64,000 bases of DNA from Phytophthora hibernalis (taxonomy: Eukaryota > Oomycota > Peronosporomycetes > Peronosporales > Peronosporaceae). Position 1 is the stretch's first letter, and every line of letters starts with the position of its first letter. Both the position numbers and the translations under genes were made by a program. Below the pieces are notes generated by a model that was not told the origin of the DNA, ran no database searches, and saw nothing but the letters and a program-made list of their open reading frames with translations. This document shows, piece by piece, positions 11,303-22,550 of the stretch. The DNA is taken from NCBI GenBank assembly GCA_012656075.1, contig JAAKBF010000073.1, positions 33,826-97,825 on the forward strand, given 5' to 3'.

Positions 11303-12719
11303 AAACCCATCAGATAAACCACAAACGCCGTTTTTCGACTAAATCGGAGCCAAATTACTTGCAACATCACTTCGTAAGGTTGTCATTTTGTTGCAGCCAC
11401 TCGAGAATCTCATGACGAAAAGTATAATGTCGATCTCCATGATCGATCAAGTTCGTGCATTTCAAATTACTGATGTTTCCTTGTCTGTTGATGGCATCAG
11501 TTTCGACAAGAAATTCATTTTAAAAAATCCAGTGGACCAACCACGACCCACTGTGCTACGACTTTATTACAGATCCTCCGTTAATGACTGAGTACACGCG
11601 ATAGAGGGTATAGTTCAGGCGCACACAGTCAACGGGTATTTATCAAATTGGTAATTGTGCGTTTCCTCGCCCCGCTCAGTTTAATGCAGCTGCAAAGTGG
11701 GGACCTGCAGCTTCCTCTGCAGAGATTCCGCCCTTGTTTAGCTGAACCCACATATGTACGTGCAAAATGAAACAACGACGGGCAAACACACATGGGGCTT
11801 AACGTGGTTTTTGCGGAACCTGGATTTGTGGTACCAGTTGATAATGTTATTTTTATATTTTGCACATTTAGTATTTTATTTTACAAAGACAGGTTTTTAA
11901 CTGAAACAATGAACCCCGGTTGCAAGAGTCTTGCAACCGGTGTCACACAAGGTGCATTTGATGTAATAGATGGACAATATTTAATAAAGCTAAACTTGTA
12001 TTTCATCGCAGCTAAGGATGTAGCTCGGATTTCCAACTCCTGAATGCACTCGCCTCCATTGCAGACGCATATGGAGGTAGCACAACCAACTTAATGAGGC
12101 TCTGTCGTAGCCACAGTAGGCTTAAAATTCTCAAGATATTTTCTTGCAATCTTTTCAGTTAGGCTAAACTCGTAGGCCGCGAGAGAGCCACGTAAAATGT
12201 TTGTTTAGGGGCCCCTTTCGATGATCAAGTCGTGTAATGACTACCCTGTCATGGCAGGTAGGCCCCTGCAACTGTTCCGTTGTACAGGCGAAAGCAGGCA
12301 CCACAACAAATTGATCGACAGTTTGGACTCGCGAGTGACCAGCGACTACGTGATCCGGAGGCTGAACCACTACGATCTGACGTACGTCCACCTGGTGAGG
12401 GTGTGTCTCCATTGTCATCTCTTAAGAATAATGTCATCAACGTTGTTTCATGCTGATGACTGCGAATCCCTGGTTTCTTGGATCAGGAAGATCATCCACC
12501 TGTCATTTAAGTTCTGTAAATAATAAATTACTAGGTGGTTCAAATTGAGGGTGTATTCAGAGTATTTATTTTAATGACAGTACTTTATTACTACCCTGGT
12601 AGTACTATTATAAAAGCACTGACTGACAACATCTGGCTACGATGGTTTAAATATATTCAACAAATCGGAACAGCTTGGCGTCCCCAAGGAGCAGGAACAG
12701 GAACAGGTCACCTGTGCCG
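11303..12719. other. Gene-poor spacer
   Basis: Only short open frames with no recognisable protein are present, for example 11388-11591 and 12221-12523 on +. AT-rich patches are frequent. A perfect short palindrome at 11916-11940 is listed separately. I see no gene. Confidence 0.5.
11916..11940. repeat. Perfect 12-bp inverted repeat, 1-base centre
   Basis: CCGGTTGCAAGA, then G, then TCTTGCAACCGG. Both arms match completely. It would form a strong hairpin or cruciform. No element boundary or terminator context is evident around it. Confidence 0.9.
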
Positions 12720-13018
12720 GTTGTGACTGAGGGCGTTGCGCGCCAGCAGAAGGAGGACTCCAAGGTGATCGTCATGAACTACGGCAAGTGAAAGACTCGA
12801 AGGCGCTAAACGCGCTATTGCGCGCCAAGGGCATGCCTTCCTGAAGATGCAACAACCGCGGCAGCTGCCCTTCGGCTTCGTGCACCTCCACACGACGGAG
12901 GAGCGCGTGCAGGCCACACCCAAAATGTTAACAATCGACTGGAATGAGGAGAGGCACGAGGTCAAGGATGAGCTGCCCAAGAACAGCATGAAACCCATAT
13001 GCACGCGCGCCAAGCGCG
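12720..13018 (+). pseudogene. Fragment of an RRM-like RNA-binding domain gene (possibly TRMT2A-type tRNA methyltransferase)
   Basis: With two frame changes the strand reads like one RRM: a first strand KVIVMNYGK, a helix DSKALNALLRAKGM, then KMQQPRQLPFGFVHL and a second helix TTEERVQA, followed by KMLTIDWNEERHEVKDELPK. This order, and the FGFVHL strand followed by TTEER, resembles the N-terminal RRM of TRMT2A-like tRNA (uracil-5) methyltransferases. The fragment has a stop near 12791 and no catalytic part. It runs directly into Ca2+-ATPase sequence near 13019, so it looks like part of a chimeric remnant. The identification is tentative. Confidence 0.4.
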
Positions 13019-13539
13019 ACCACCCTCTCACAAAGAAGCTGGACGAGTTCGGTGAAACCCAAGGTCATCACCATCATCTGCAGCGTCGTGCAGGCCATCA
13101 ACTACAACTATATATGCGAGCTGATCTACGGCTTCATATATAAGGGCTACATCTTTTACTTCAAAATCGCCGTGGTTCTGGCATCCCAGAAGGCATCCCT
13201 GCTCTCATCACTACGTGGCTGGCCCTGGGCACGCGCAAGATGGCCAACAAGAACGCCATTGTGCGCAAGCTGCTGTCCGTGGAGACGCTGTGGGTGAACT
13301 TGGTGACCGATGGACCTCCGGTCACGGCACTTGGCTTCGACCCGCCTGACGCCGACATCATGCAGAAGCCGCCTCTCCCCAGCGATCTTGATCTTATCAA
13401 CGGCTGGACGTTCTTCCGGTACATGGTTGTTGTCATTTACGTCGACAAGCACCAGAAACCACAGGACGACAAGAACCGGGATGGCGTGCGCAACGTAGTG
13501 ACCCCGTGGGCAGTTCCGTACGAACGAAGGATTTTATTT
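13019..13539 (+). pseudogene. SERCA-type Ca2+-ATPase remnant with the catalytic core deleted
   Basis: SERCA pumps move Ca2+ into the ER. The fragment begins PLTKKLDEFGE, continues KVITIICSVVQAINYNYI and YFKIAVVLA, then (after a frame change) IPEGIPALITTWLALGTRKM, the conserved PEG(L/I) transmembrane helix 4, and NAIVRKLLSVETL. At that point an intact pump would continue into the phosphorylation loop DKTGT. Here it jumps directly to WVNLVTDGPPVTALGFDPPD, the helix-6 region near the C-terminal domain. Several hundred codons (P and N domains) are therefore missing, with the join near 13290 at GAGACGCTGTGGGTG. Non-functional; family identity is clear. Confidence 0.85.
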
Positions 13540-13801
13540 GGAACATATTTGGGTCAGGTCAAAAGGGTCAACTAAATTGACTTGATTTTTGTAAAGCGGG
13601 AGTGAGCGGGTGCGAGGAGCGAAGACGGAGCAAACCCACGCGGGGTGCCCGCGAAGCGGGCCGCGTGGTATTTGCGTAGGCGGGCCCAGCGACGAGTTCC
13701 CCAGCGAACGGACACGTTGCCCTGACTCGGAGTTAGTTTTCTTTGCGGGGTCTGGGGTGCAACCCCAGTTGACCATTTTTGACCTGACCCGAATATGTTC
13801 C
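13540..13801. mobile_element. Short non-autonomous element with ~33-bp terminal inverted repeats (MITE-like)
   Basis: Left end 13540-13572 (ggaacatatttgggtcaggt...) is the inverse of right end 13767-13801, with about one mismatch and a two-base length difference. The 194-bp centre is GC-rich and has an internal hairpin around the cgcgg/ccgcg motifs near 13640-13670, and no coding frame of note. It sits right at the end of the SERCA fragment. I could not identify a target-site duplication, so the superfamily is open. Confidence 0.75.
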
Positions 13802-14472
13802 CCAAAAAGTCTACCCGTACGAAAACCAGCTGGAGCGCAAGGAAACGCTACGAATAAGGTGCTAGGGATGATTGCGCGCCAGACGCGCAATGATTTTGGC
13901 GAGAAGAAGAAGTGCGTTACGTAGGACCAGTGCAGCATCGCCATGGAGAAAGAAAACTGGAATAGAACGCACAGAAGGGATGCAGTGAAGGAGTGGGGCA
14001 GGCAGAAACAGAAGCAGAACGGGGTGAAGCAGGAGCAGAAGCCGGCAGATGAGACATACGTGGACGACACCAAGCCGCTGTAGGTGCTCTAGGTACAGGG
14101 TGTACCCCACTTGCTTTTCGACAACGCACGCAGCATTATGGGATGTCACGAACAACCTCGCTGCGAAGCCGTAGGCCCTTCTGCAGCTCTTCATTTAGTG
14201 CCAGGGGAACTCCGATTTGCATTAATCCCAAGCCCGATGATAGGAGACGTCGGGCAGGCCGGCACCGTGAAAAATTGGTTGAGAATATCGGCACATGCTT
14301 TTAGGTACGCTATAGCGTCGCGGTGAAGAGCGGCAACACGTTCCACACTAACTTTACGTTCCTGAGCCAATCTTTCCAATCACAGTAACCACGTCTCCAC
14401 TCAAAGCGGATACGTTCGTCTCCATGGCATCCTTGGCCGCAAACGATAGTTTTACATCCTCCACACACACCG
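13802..14472. other. Spacer, purine-rich repeats
   Basis: A purine-rich patch (about 13930-14050, gaag/gcag runs) lies here. No gene family is recognisable in any frame. It may include further debris of the ATPase locus. Confidence 0.4.
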
Positions 14473-14990
14473 CTAAAATACCAGCAAAAAAACGCAATCT
14501 CGCCTGCCTTTCACTGCCTCTCCACAGTCGAGCAACAAGGCAGCATCTGCTTCAATGCGGATCTGCAGTGTGCCGTCCTTGGAGGTCCGCAGCGTGGCCT
14601 CCTCCATATTGAGCAAATTCCGCGGGAACCGATCGTCGATCTCAAAGCGACCGAACGTGGGTGTGCCGCTGAGACGCGACATCATCAAGTCCTTATGGGT
14701 GATGAGTCCGAAGCCGCTGATGCGGAGGTCGCCGCTGTGCTCGTTCCACTGCATGCGCACGTCGCACGGGATCGTGTTGTAGAGGGCGCGCTGAGATAGA
14801 TGTCATCCTATCGACGTTGCAGCTGGTAGTACGGCCGCCACTCCGGCAGCGAGTTGGCGTCCAAGTCCAGCGTATGAGGACTCGCCGTCTTCTTCTGCGG
14901 AGCGACTTCTTCTTCTTCGTCTACTTCCTCTTCGTAGTCCTCTTCTTCTCAAGGCTCCATCGTCTCAGCCTCCTATTCTTCTTCTTCAGC
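14473..14990 (-). pseudogene. Degenerate minus-strand coding remnant with an acidic stretch, family unknown
   Basis: Read on the minus strand, a Glu-rich run (about 14990-14890) is followed by LDLDANSLPEWRPYYQLQR, then after a frame change by RALYNTIPCDVRMQW, SGDLRISGFGLITHKDLMMS and a stretch ending near 14520. This looks like former coding sequence, but stops and frame changes interrupt it. I do not recognise the family. The long hydrophobic frames on the plus strand here are just the complement of the Glu-rich run. Confidence 0.35.
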
Positions 14991-15049
14991 GCTGTTATCA
15001 CTCTCTTCTTCCTCCTCAGTGCTGCGCTTACTCTCTTCGAACATCGACT

Positions 15050-15412
15050 TCAATGGCATGTCGTTGGACTCGGTGCCGCTGCAACGGGCGTCTGTCTGCA
15101 CTGTGTAACCACTGAGTGCGTCCTCTGCGAACTTCTTGAGTCTGGAGCTGCGCTCCTCGTCAGCGCTCTACATTCATTTGGGAACGAAATCGTAACCACA
15201 GCGTAGACGGCGCAGATCTTAATGGCCAGCGGTCCCTGGCGGAAGTCCGGTCTTGTGCCAGCCCACACTATCCGCCTCAGTCTATGTAATACTCGTGTCA
15301 TTGCTGCCTTCTGCTCTGCCGGCACCCGCACCCGCTCCTTGCGCGCCTTCGTGTGCAGCATGTTGGTGGACGCAAAGAAGAGCGCTTCTGTCCAGCGTCC
15401 TGCAGCAGTCAA
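15050..15412 (-). pseudogene. Fragment resembling an importin/transportin N-terminal HEAT segment
   Basis: The minus strand reads EALFFASTNMLHTKARKE, later AMTRVLHRLRRIVW, then FRQGPLAIKICAVYAVVTI. The order 'FA...L..K...(L...L...)..PL...C.AYA' resembles the first HEAT repeats of exportin/transportin-3-like nuclear transport receptors. Sequence after CAVYAVVTI is not coherent. I regard it as a small gene fragment; the assignment is weak. Confidence 0.3.
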
Positions 15413-15846
15413 AGTGATCGATTTACCATATTTAGTGCTTGACGCTTATTGGCCGAAACGGGCCTTCCGGAATCCTGTACAGGTAGACGCTGTATACTTT
15501 AGCAACCCTTGGGGGTATTGAGTTATGCCGCCAAAGTTTATTTCTAAATCATTTCTGATACTAAACGTTTATCACCATCAATTTAACCGCGAGCACTACC
15601 GTGTTTCTTAGAAAAAGTACGAGAAAATCGTGAGGAATTAAACGAGTAACCGGGAAAAATTTGGCCAGTTTCAAACTTTGAAGGGGCACCCGTACGAGTC
15701 TTGCGCACGTGAGGCCTCTACAAACTTCAAGTGATGGAAAAAGCAATCCGTAAAAAACACGTGTACCCACTGCCGGTTTTCGCAAAAGTGGTTTTAATCA
15801 CCCCAAATTGAAGTACAGTGCTTTAGAAATGCTCGGACCCGTCTAG

Positions 15847-15869
15847 CTTTCAGCCCTAATGGCTGAAAG
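15847..15869. repeat. 9-bp inverted repeat hairpin
   Basis: CTTTCAGCC, five-base loop, GGCTGAAAG. Perfect arms, no neighbouring gene end. Confidence 0.85.
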
Positions 15870-16550
15870 AACTATCGTTTCGACGTGTGTGGTTCCGGTA
15901 TCCCCCATAAAAACGGTATCACGGAATTATTTATTTAATTTTGGTCTCCTAAATCCGTAACGATATCGCGGAGTTATTTTCTGGACTAAAGTGGTCGGGC
16001 GATGAAGAGCTTATCGCGACAAAAGATTGAGAAGCATGCCTTCTCTACACTACTGCTCGCAAAACGGCTGCAGCAACTTCGATGCAATTCGAAGAGCTGA
16101 ATTAGCTGACCAGTTTGGTCCCATCAATTGCGGCGCCTAAAGGGTTCTTCAGTACAGCGTTCAGGGAGCTGCAAGTATAGTATAATACCTACCCTTCGTT
16201 TCATGAATAGACTATTATAATTTCAGCTCGATTACCGTATTTGTCGGATTGAGTGTGACACGTTCTAACATTTCGAATCAAGTGAAAAGAAAAATGTTTG
16301 CGAATTTGTGTCGTTTTTGCTATCGATTAAAAAAGCAAATTTTGCTTTCGTGGCATGTCGACGACACGAGGAATCGGTAGGAAGTGTTCACGTGATTCGC
16401 CTTCGCTCACGGACATGACAACAACTGAAAAGATCCATCACCACACGAAAACTCTCGTTAATAACGTTAGTTCAGTGCTCACGAGCAGGAATTGGCAAGA
16501 GAACTGAAATTAGTACTATATATTTACAAAAATAAAGCACTGCTACTTTA

Positions 16551-16650
16551 AGTATTTAGTAGTAAAAAGCATAACAATTATTGTTTAAAATGAAAATATA
16601 AAATTTTTACATTTAAACTTTCACAGTTTTGTTTTTACTACTAAATAACC
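16551..16650. repeat. Imperfect ~100-bp palindrome
   Basis: The left arm (agtatttagtagtaaaaagc) pairs with the right arm (gtttttactactaaataacc), and gtttaaa near 16583 pairs with tttaaac near 16612. It could be a tiny MITE or a chance AT-rich foldback. Confidence 0.6.
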
Positions 16651-17059
16651 AATGTTCTCTGAAATTATTTCAAAGTTTAAGGTGCGATCCGAATACTTAT
16701 CGTTTGTCCGTTCTCCTGTCAAATTCGTTAGGTCGCATAACATGTTAAGTTACAAAAGCCAAGGCTTACGAGAGTACAGTGAAAGTGTAAATACTTGATA
16801 CCCCGTTCAAAGCAATATGTTTCGTGGATGTTGCTTGTGGCGACAGGTTGTGCGCTTGTGCAACCGTCGTGTCACATTACGATAGTGTTCTCTGAAATTT
16901 ATTTTCAGTCTACATAATATGAATGTTGGCTGTGGCCCGTCGGTGACGTGTCCACGGTGTGTCCCACACCATTTGTGACGCGGAGTCGATGTGTTCCCAT
17001 CTTCGAAGAGTGGCCCTGTCACTCTTCAAGTAGCCCCGCTACATTCTCCCTTACTTTGG

Positions 17060-17316
17060 TATTGTTGTCTTGGCCGAAGTTGTATGTATGAATAACCGTC
17101 AGACGGAGCGGCAAATTCAAAAGTTAGTACCGTCCCCAGCTCTTCATCCGGTTACGTTCTCTTTTCCTTTGTTGGCCTTGGTTGCCATTCAATAACATCT
17201 CTTAAGCTCAGTATCTTATAGTAATACCAAGTTCTAACCAATTGGCATCTGTTTCTAACTAACATTAGAAACCAGATTTGTTTACCAAAAGTTGGTACTT
17301 AACCTTAACTACAACA
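17060..17316 (-). repeat. Copia 3' LTR
   Basis: Matches 22288-22545 almost throughout. In element orientation it is preceded by the purine tract GTGGGAG (plus 17317-17323), the expected polypurine tract. Confidence 0.93.
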
Positions 17317-17844
17317 CTCCCACAAAAGCGACGCACAACCGATACGCTCAAGCGATACTTGCTTCGAACTAGCAAAATCTACCCTATATGATCTCTTTGC
17401 ATACGTCTTATGTACATATAGTTAGCTTAACACCAGCATTATCATGCATGGAGAGCTGGGGCTGCAAAAACTATAATGGCATACCTTTCTTGACCCATTT
17501 TGACACCTTTATTCGACACTCATGTCACCTGTAGCTGTATTCATCAAAAAGTGGCGTTTACGTTTTACGTAGTGATCTCTTATTAATGCAGTCCTAGAAA
17601 CGTGTTGACTTATTCGCATAACTTCCATCGGGGCTGCAAAACGTAGCTCTTGTCTGACGGTCTTATTGTACCTAAACTTATCTTATGATGGGCAACTCTT
17701 ACAAATCAAATGAAAGTGTTAAGTTAGTTTATTAACACGATATGAAGTGCCACATTATCGACGTCGTCTACAAAGAGGAGGGGTTGTGAGACTTAGCTTG
17801 CCTGCGTATTTCCTTTGCAGTTGTTGGCTTCAAGATTTCTCACC

Positions 17845-19410
17845 CCATAAGCTCTCGTAGCTTGCAGAATTGTACTTGGGGCAGTGCCTTTGTCAGTGCA
17901 TCTGCTACCATATCTTTGGTATTACAGTACGTAATGTCGATACGATCTCTTTCATATGCTTCACGGGCATATAAGTATCTCGTCTCTATATGCTTAGTCG
18001 ACGAATGACTAGCAGGATTCTTAAATATACGTATTGCTGCTGTATTGTCGCACCAACAATAAATTGGCTGCTTTTGATGCCATCCTAGTTCCTTTAAGAG
18101 CAGTCATAACCATTCGCTTTCCTTTACACCCTCACTCACGGCAACTAATGCAGCCTGTGCTGTGTGCAAACTGACCATATCTTGTCTACAACTCTTCCAA
18201 GAGACACATGCATCAGCGAGTATTGACACGTAACCAGTAACTGATTTACGATCCTCCTTAGCATTTGCGAAGCTCGCATCTGTGTATAGTTCATAAACTA
18301 CATCTTTGTTAGTTCCTTCATATACTAACCCATACATCGATGTTCCTTTCAGATGCTTAAGTACTCTCTGTGCAGCTCTCCAATGAGACTTATTATAACA
18401 AGAGCGGAATTTACTTAATTCTCTTACAGCATTTGCAATATCAGGTCTAGTTCCTCTAACCAGATACATGAGAGAGCCTACCAGTCCCCGGTAGTCATAC
18501 GGCTGTGCTGCAATAGCTTCAGCGCTGAGATTTGTCTCTTTTTCTAATGTAATACTTGCTGCTTGAGGAGTAGCTACTATTGAGCAGTCCAGCATATCAA
18601 ACTTTTCTAGCAAGTCTAGAATATACTTATGTTGCGATAGGCTGAGTTGCTTACGAGCTCTATCTCTTCTGTTCTCCATTTTCGACAGATAATGGACCTC
18701 TCCAAGGTCTTTATTTTAAAGCGTTCTGACAACTTTGCCTTATTTTCATTTACAGCTGATAGCCTTGAGCCAGCAATAGTTAAGTCATCAACATATACAC
18801 ATATTAAGACGACGTCGGTTACTCCATTAACCTCCCACTTTTTCTTGTACAAACAGTATTCCTTTTTGCATCTAGAAAAACCTAAAGACTCAAAAAGGTG
18901 TGCAGCACCCTGTACCAAATTCGTGGCGCCTGTTTTAGTCCATATAGGCTCTTTATTAGTTTACAGACTTTGCCATTATGACGTTGCCTAAATCCAAGGG
19001 GTGGAACCATATATATTTCCTCTAGTAGTTCCCCATTTAGAAACGCAGTTGACACATCCATTTGGTGGATGTGGAAATCCTCTATTGCCACAATTGCGAG
19101 CACTAATCTCAATGACTCATATCGGGCTACCGGTGAGAATATCTCGCCGTAGTCAACTCCAAATCACTGTGTATTTCCCATTACGACTAGTCGCGCTTTA
19201 AATCGTTCTACAGATCCATCTGCATGATATTTTACATCTAAAACCCAGTCACAGCCTAATGCCTTGCGTCCTTTGGGTAAATCAACCATTTTCCATGTCT
19301 TATTTTCTAAGAGGGCCTGATACTCAACTTCTAATGCACCGAGCCATGATTCCCGGTATGGCCCTGCTAATGCCGCTTTTAGTGATTTCGGAATTGGGAT
19401 ACGAGTCCTG
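17845..19410 (-). pseudogene. Copia reverse transcriptase and RNase H
   Basis: RT carries HQMDVSTAFLNGEL (first catalytic Asp), SLYGLKQAPRIWY and CVYVDDLTIAG (the YVDD catalytic pair). Downstream comes LSQHKYILDLLEKF, then GLVGSLMYLVRGTRPDIANA, then RNase H motifs YTDASFAN (Asp), KSVTGYV, and after an in-frame stop near 18105 a tail with WCDNTAAI and KHIETRY. It copies retroelement RNA to DNA. Frames break near 18900 and 18640 and stops occur near 19165 and 18105. Confidence 0.9.
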
Positions 19411-19457
19411 TAAACGGTGACCCCTAAAAATTGGGTTTATTGTTACTTCATATCCAC

Positions 19458-20735
19458 TTAGTCTTGGGCTTCGTCGCCTCTACGCAATGCACGTGGCTTA
19501 TCGTGGTGTTCCACAGAGCTAATATCCTTTTGTGTGTCTAATAACATTTCGGTTGAGGTTGACCTTTCTACAACCTGAGAAGACGACTCGTCACTATGAC
19601 TAACATCCGACTTCTCATCCTCGTCACACTGAGTGACATCAGCTCCCACAGCTCCCACGGCCCCCACACTTGGAGTTGGCGTGTCTTTAGACGGGTTATC
19701 TTTGCCACTTATGCACGCTCTTATATCTTCCTTTTCTTTAGAGGTTAGCGCATGGTTCCTGTTTGGAAACGACCTGGCTATCACAGCCGATTGATCAACT
19801 GTATCAAACTTAACACTTCGAGCTACTAAGAACACATTGTTGACAGTATCTAGCAATCTATATCCCTTATAATCGTTTGCAAGGCCGAGGAACTTGCATT
19901 CTTAACCTCTTGAGCTCAATTTCTTATCCTTTCTCTTAGTATTTGGGATATGAGCATAACATACACTTCCCCATATTTAAAGTATGTTGCCATCCGGCTT
20001 TTTACAATGTAATGTTTCGTAGGGCGAAGTGTTTCCAAGCCTAGAAGTTGGAATTCTATTCAACACTTCAACGGCGTATTTTATTGCATCTGGCCACCAG
20101 TGTACTGGCATAGCCGCTGTTAAAAGTGAACTTCTTACTTGTCTCATTAATGTCTGATGGCAGCGCTCCGCGCTCCATTCTCTTCTTGACATTCTACATT
20201 TGATTTCTCAAAACTGATACCTTTCGACTGCAGAAATGTCCTCATCTTTTGATTGACAAATTCTGTACCGCCATCACTTCTAATCCGTTTTATTTCATAG
20301 TGATGCTGATTTTGTAATAACAGTACGAGATTAACCACATGACTGTAAACTTTTTTGTAGACCTCATCACAAATATCCACCTATAAGAAGTTGCGTCGTC
20401 CACAATTGCTAACGTGTACTGATAACCGTATCCACCATAGTTACCATTAATTTTCATCTTTCCCAGTGTCCATGTGCAAAGTGTACAATGGCTGCTTAGA
20501 TCGGGTCCCTATTTTATTTCTATAAGACAGGCGTGTCGAGTTAGCAACTTCGCAAGTCGCACAGAAGAACAGAATTTCTTTTAGCTCATTCTGGGGTATA
20601 TGAGGAATTCCTTCAACTAACTTATGACTAAATATTGCTATTAGTCTGGCTCTGTGGACGTGACCAAGTCTAAGATGCCATTTTCATCAACGCAACTTTT
20701 GTGCCTCTGTAAAGCTCTTATTTACCGTTTGCACC
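19458..20735 (-). pseudogene. Copia integrase and linker
   Basis: A zinc-binding HHCC segment (HLRLGHVH ... FFCATCEVA) lies at about 20690-20540. The catalytic core shows IKRIRSDGGTEFVN (second Asp), and the Glu region (E-ENGA) falls at a frame change near 20190. It continues as HQTLMRQVRSSLLTAAMPVHWWPDAI and ends in the Copia GKP-like stretch. 19458-19856 encodes the low-complexity acidic linker before RT. Stops near 20390 (between 'DICDEV' and upstream) interrupt it. Confidence 0.85.
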
Positions 20736-21200
20736 TTAATCTGCCTGGAAGAGGGCAGATATTATACTGCCCATTTTGCACCGCAGCAAATAATAGATGT
20801 CCTTTCTTATTGAAGAAATATAAAACTCCCCATCCTGAGATTGAATGTGATTATACCCTTGTTTAGCAAGATGACAAGCACTAATTAAATTGCTCCCACA
20901 TTCCTTGTCAAACGCAATGTTCTTAATCTTGAGACCGATAGACATATTGAAAGGACTTGCAACATGCATTTGTATTGAGCCAGTTAGAGAGGTTTCTGAT
21001 GTGCTACCGTTACCATACTCAAACCTATGACTCGAACCTTTGTGTAGCAATTTGAACCAGCCTTTGTCTGGGCTTATTCCAAATCCAGCTCCTGTATCAA
21101 CAATCCACAGATCATCCGTAACTGTTAGTCGACGTAACCAACTCAAATAAGTATCATATCGTTTACGTACCGAGGTGTCGATTTCACCAAATCTCTTCAA
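20736..21200 (-). pseudogene. Copia aspartic protease region
   Basis: LWIVDTGAGFGIS holds the catalytic DTG of a retropepsin that cuts the Gag-Pol polyprotein. It is followed by the typical Copia segment NIAFDKECGSNLISACHLAKQG and a GEFYISS strand. It overlaps the gag frame end by a few bases. Confidence 0.9.
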
Positions 21201-22272
21201 ACAGCCTCCGTCGCCATCTTCCGAATCAACTTTCTCCGAAGCCGAAAGGCTGAATTCTTCTTGGCTACCCGCTGCACCGTAGCAATATTATTGGGGTAGC
21301 TTGAGGCCCGTTTGGATTGTTGAGCATCCATATTCGTGCGGAAGAGCGGTACACCTTCACCATTGGGGTCGCGGTCGGCCTTCATACGCTCGCACTGAAC
21401 CTTCTGATGTCCTTTCTTGAAGCAATAGATGCACCCCTGGTCCTGAACATTGGTGCTTCCGTCCGATTTGCGCTTCTTCGAGTCGTAACCGCGCGCAGCC
21501 CGGTCACTCTTGACGTTATTGATGCGCGTCACCGATATCACATCACCAGAACCATTGAACATCTTCTTGGACCTGTCACCGAAGAGCTTGTTCAACGCAA
21601 TCTCCACTCTTTCAGCGCTGAACGCTTCCTCCGAAAGCTCAATTGACGACGCCCAGGTTTCACTAGGAAGCTGCGCCAAAACTTGCACGCACATCATCGT
21701 CTCTGTCATCATCTCCTTACCGAGGAGCTTCTTGGACTTCCGATTCTTTTCGTTCCGCGCTTGGTTCAGCAGCGAGAACAGAGTCATGGTGTCTTTCAAT
21801 TTGAGTTGAGAATCCGATTCCAACGGTTCGTCAACGACACCAATCCTCCGGCGTCACCGAGCGTGAACTTGTGCTCGAGATGCTGCCAAATGACGCACAC
21901 CTCCAGGTTCCTCACATCGTCTGGCAAGGACGACAGGAACGAGTTTGGGAGGGTCGAATTAAGGACGTGACGCAATGCTGCATCCGCCTTGCGCCATACC
22001 ATGATCTCCCTGCGCAATCCCAATTGCTCATCACGAGGAGCTGCCTTCACGTCTACATCCGTCAGACGTGGCGGCGTGGACTCCAGGAAGTCACGCATGC
22101 CAACCTTCGGCTCCGGTTGACCAGTTTCGAGAAGCCGATTCTCGATGTACAGGTCCAACTGGGCCATGTGCGTGAGCAGCTTGTCTTTCCAAGTAGCAAA
22201 CTCAATTTGTCGGCCTGAGAACTTTTCAAGTCCGACGTGCACGGTCTTCTCTTGCTTGGTCAAGACACTCAT
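21197..22272 (-). pseudogene. Copia gag with CCHC zinc knuckle
   Basis: Gag forms the virus-like particle and binds RNA. It starts ATG at 22272, MSVLTKQEKTVHVGLEKFSG, with the usual Copia pattern WKDKLLTHM, and changes frame near 21810. The knuckle CIYCFKKGHQKVQC (CX2CX4HX4C) is at about 21440-21400, followed by a basic tail. Confidence 0.9.
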
Positions 22273-22287
22273 CCGAAGTATCTGAAA

Positions 22288-22545
22288 TATTGTTCTCTTG
22301 GCCGAAGTTGTATGTTTGAATAACCGTCAGACGGAGCGGCAAATTCAAAAGTGAGTACCGTCCCCAGCTCTTCATCCGGTTGGGTTCTCTTTTCCTTTGT
22401 TGGCCTTGGTTGTCATTCAATAACATCTCTTAAGCTCAGTATACTTATAGTAATACCAAGTTCTAACCAATTGGCATCTGTTTCTAACTAACATTAGAAA
22501 CCAGATTTGTTTACCAAAAGTTGGTACTTAACCTTAACTACAACA
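22288..22545 (-). repeat. Copia 5' LTR
   Basis: Should contain the promoter for the minus-strand element. The gag start codon lies only about 15 bases inside the LTR edge, so no ordinary tRNA 3'-end primer site is visible. An internal tRNA fragment, as in some Copia elements, is possible. Confidence 0.93.
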
Positions 22546-22550
22546 TTTGG

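Larger units (their letters stand above)
15413..17054. other. AT-rich intergenic spacer with two hairpins
   Basis: No gene is visible. Two structured spots are listed separately (15847-15869 and 16551-16650). This spacer ends at the target duplication of the Copia element. Confidence 0.6.
17060..22545 (-). mobile_element. Ty1/Copia LTR retrotransposon, complete in structure but defective
   Basis: Two ~257-bp LTRs flank gag, protease, integrase, reverse transcriptase and RNase H in Copia order (integrase before RT) on the minus strand. The 5-bp target duplication TTTGG is at 17055-17059 and 22546-22550. In the element's own orientation the LTR starts TGTTG and ends CAATA. By hand I count about six substitutions and one indel between LTRs (~97-98% identity), so the insertion is not recent. 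Frame changes and in-frame stops in gag, integrase, RT (before FGVDYGEIFSP) and RNase H make this copy non-autonomous. Confidence 0.95.

Noticed and set aside
11916..11940. Palindrome as the 3' end of a Helitron
   Set aside because: No CTRR follows at the expected distance and no 5' TC end was seen.
14817..15206. Plus-strand Phe/Leu-rich 'membrane protein' frame
   Set aside because: It is the complement of a Glu-rich minus-strand stretch; the hydrophobic run is an artefact of strand.
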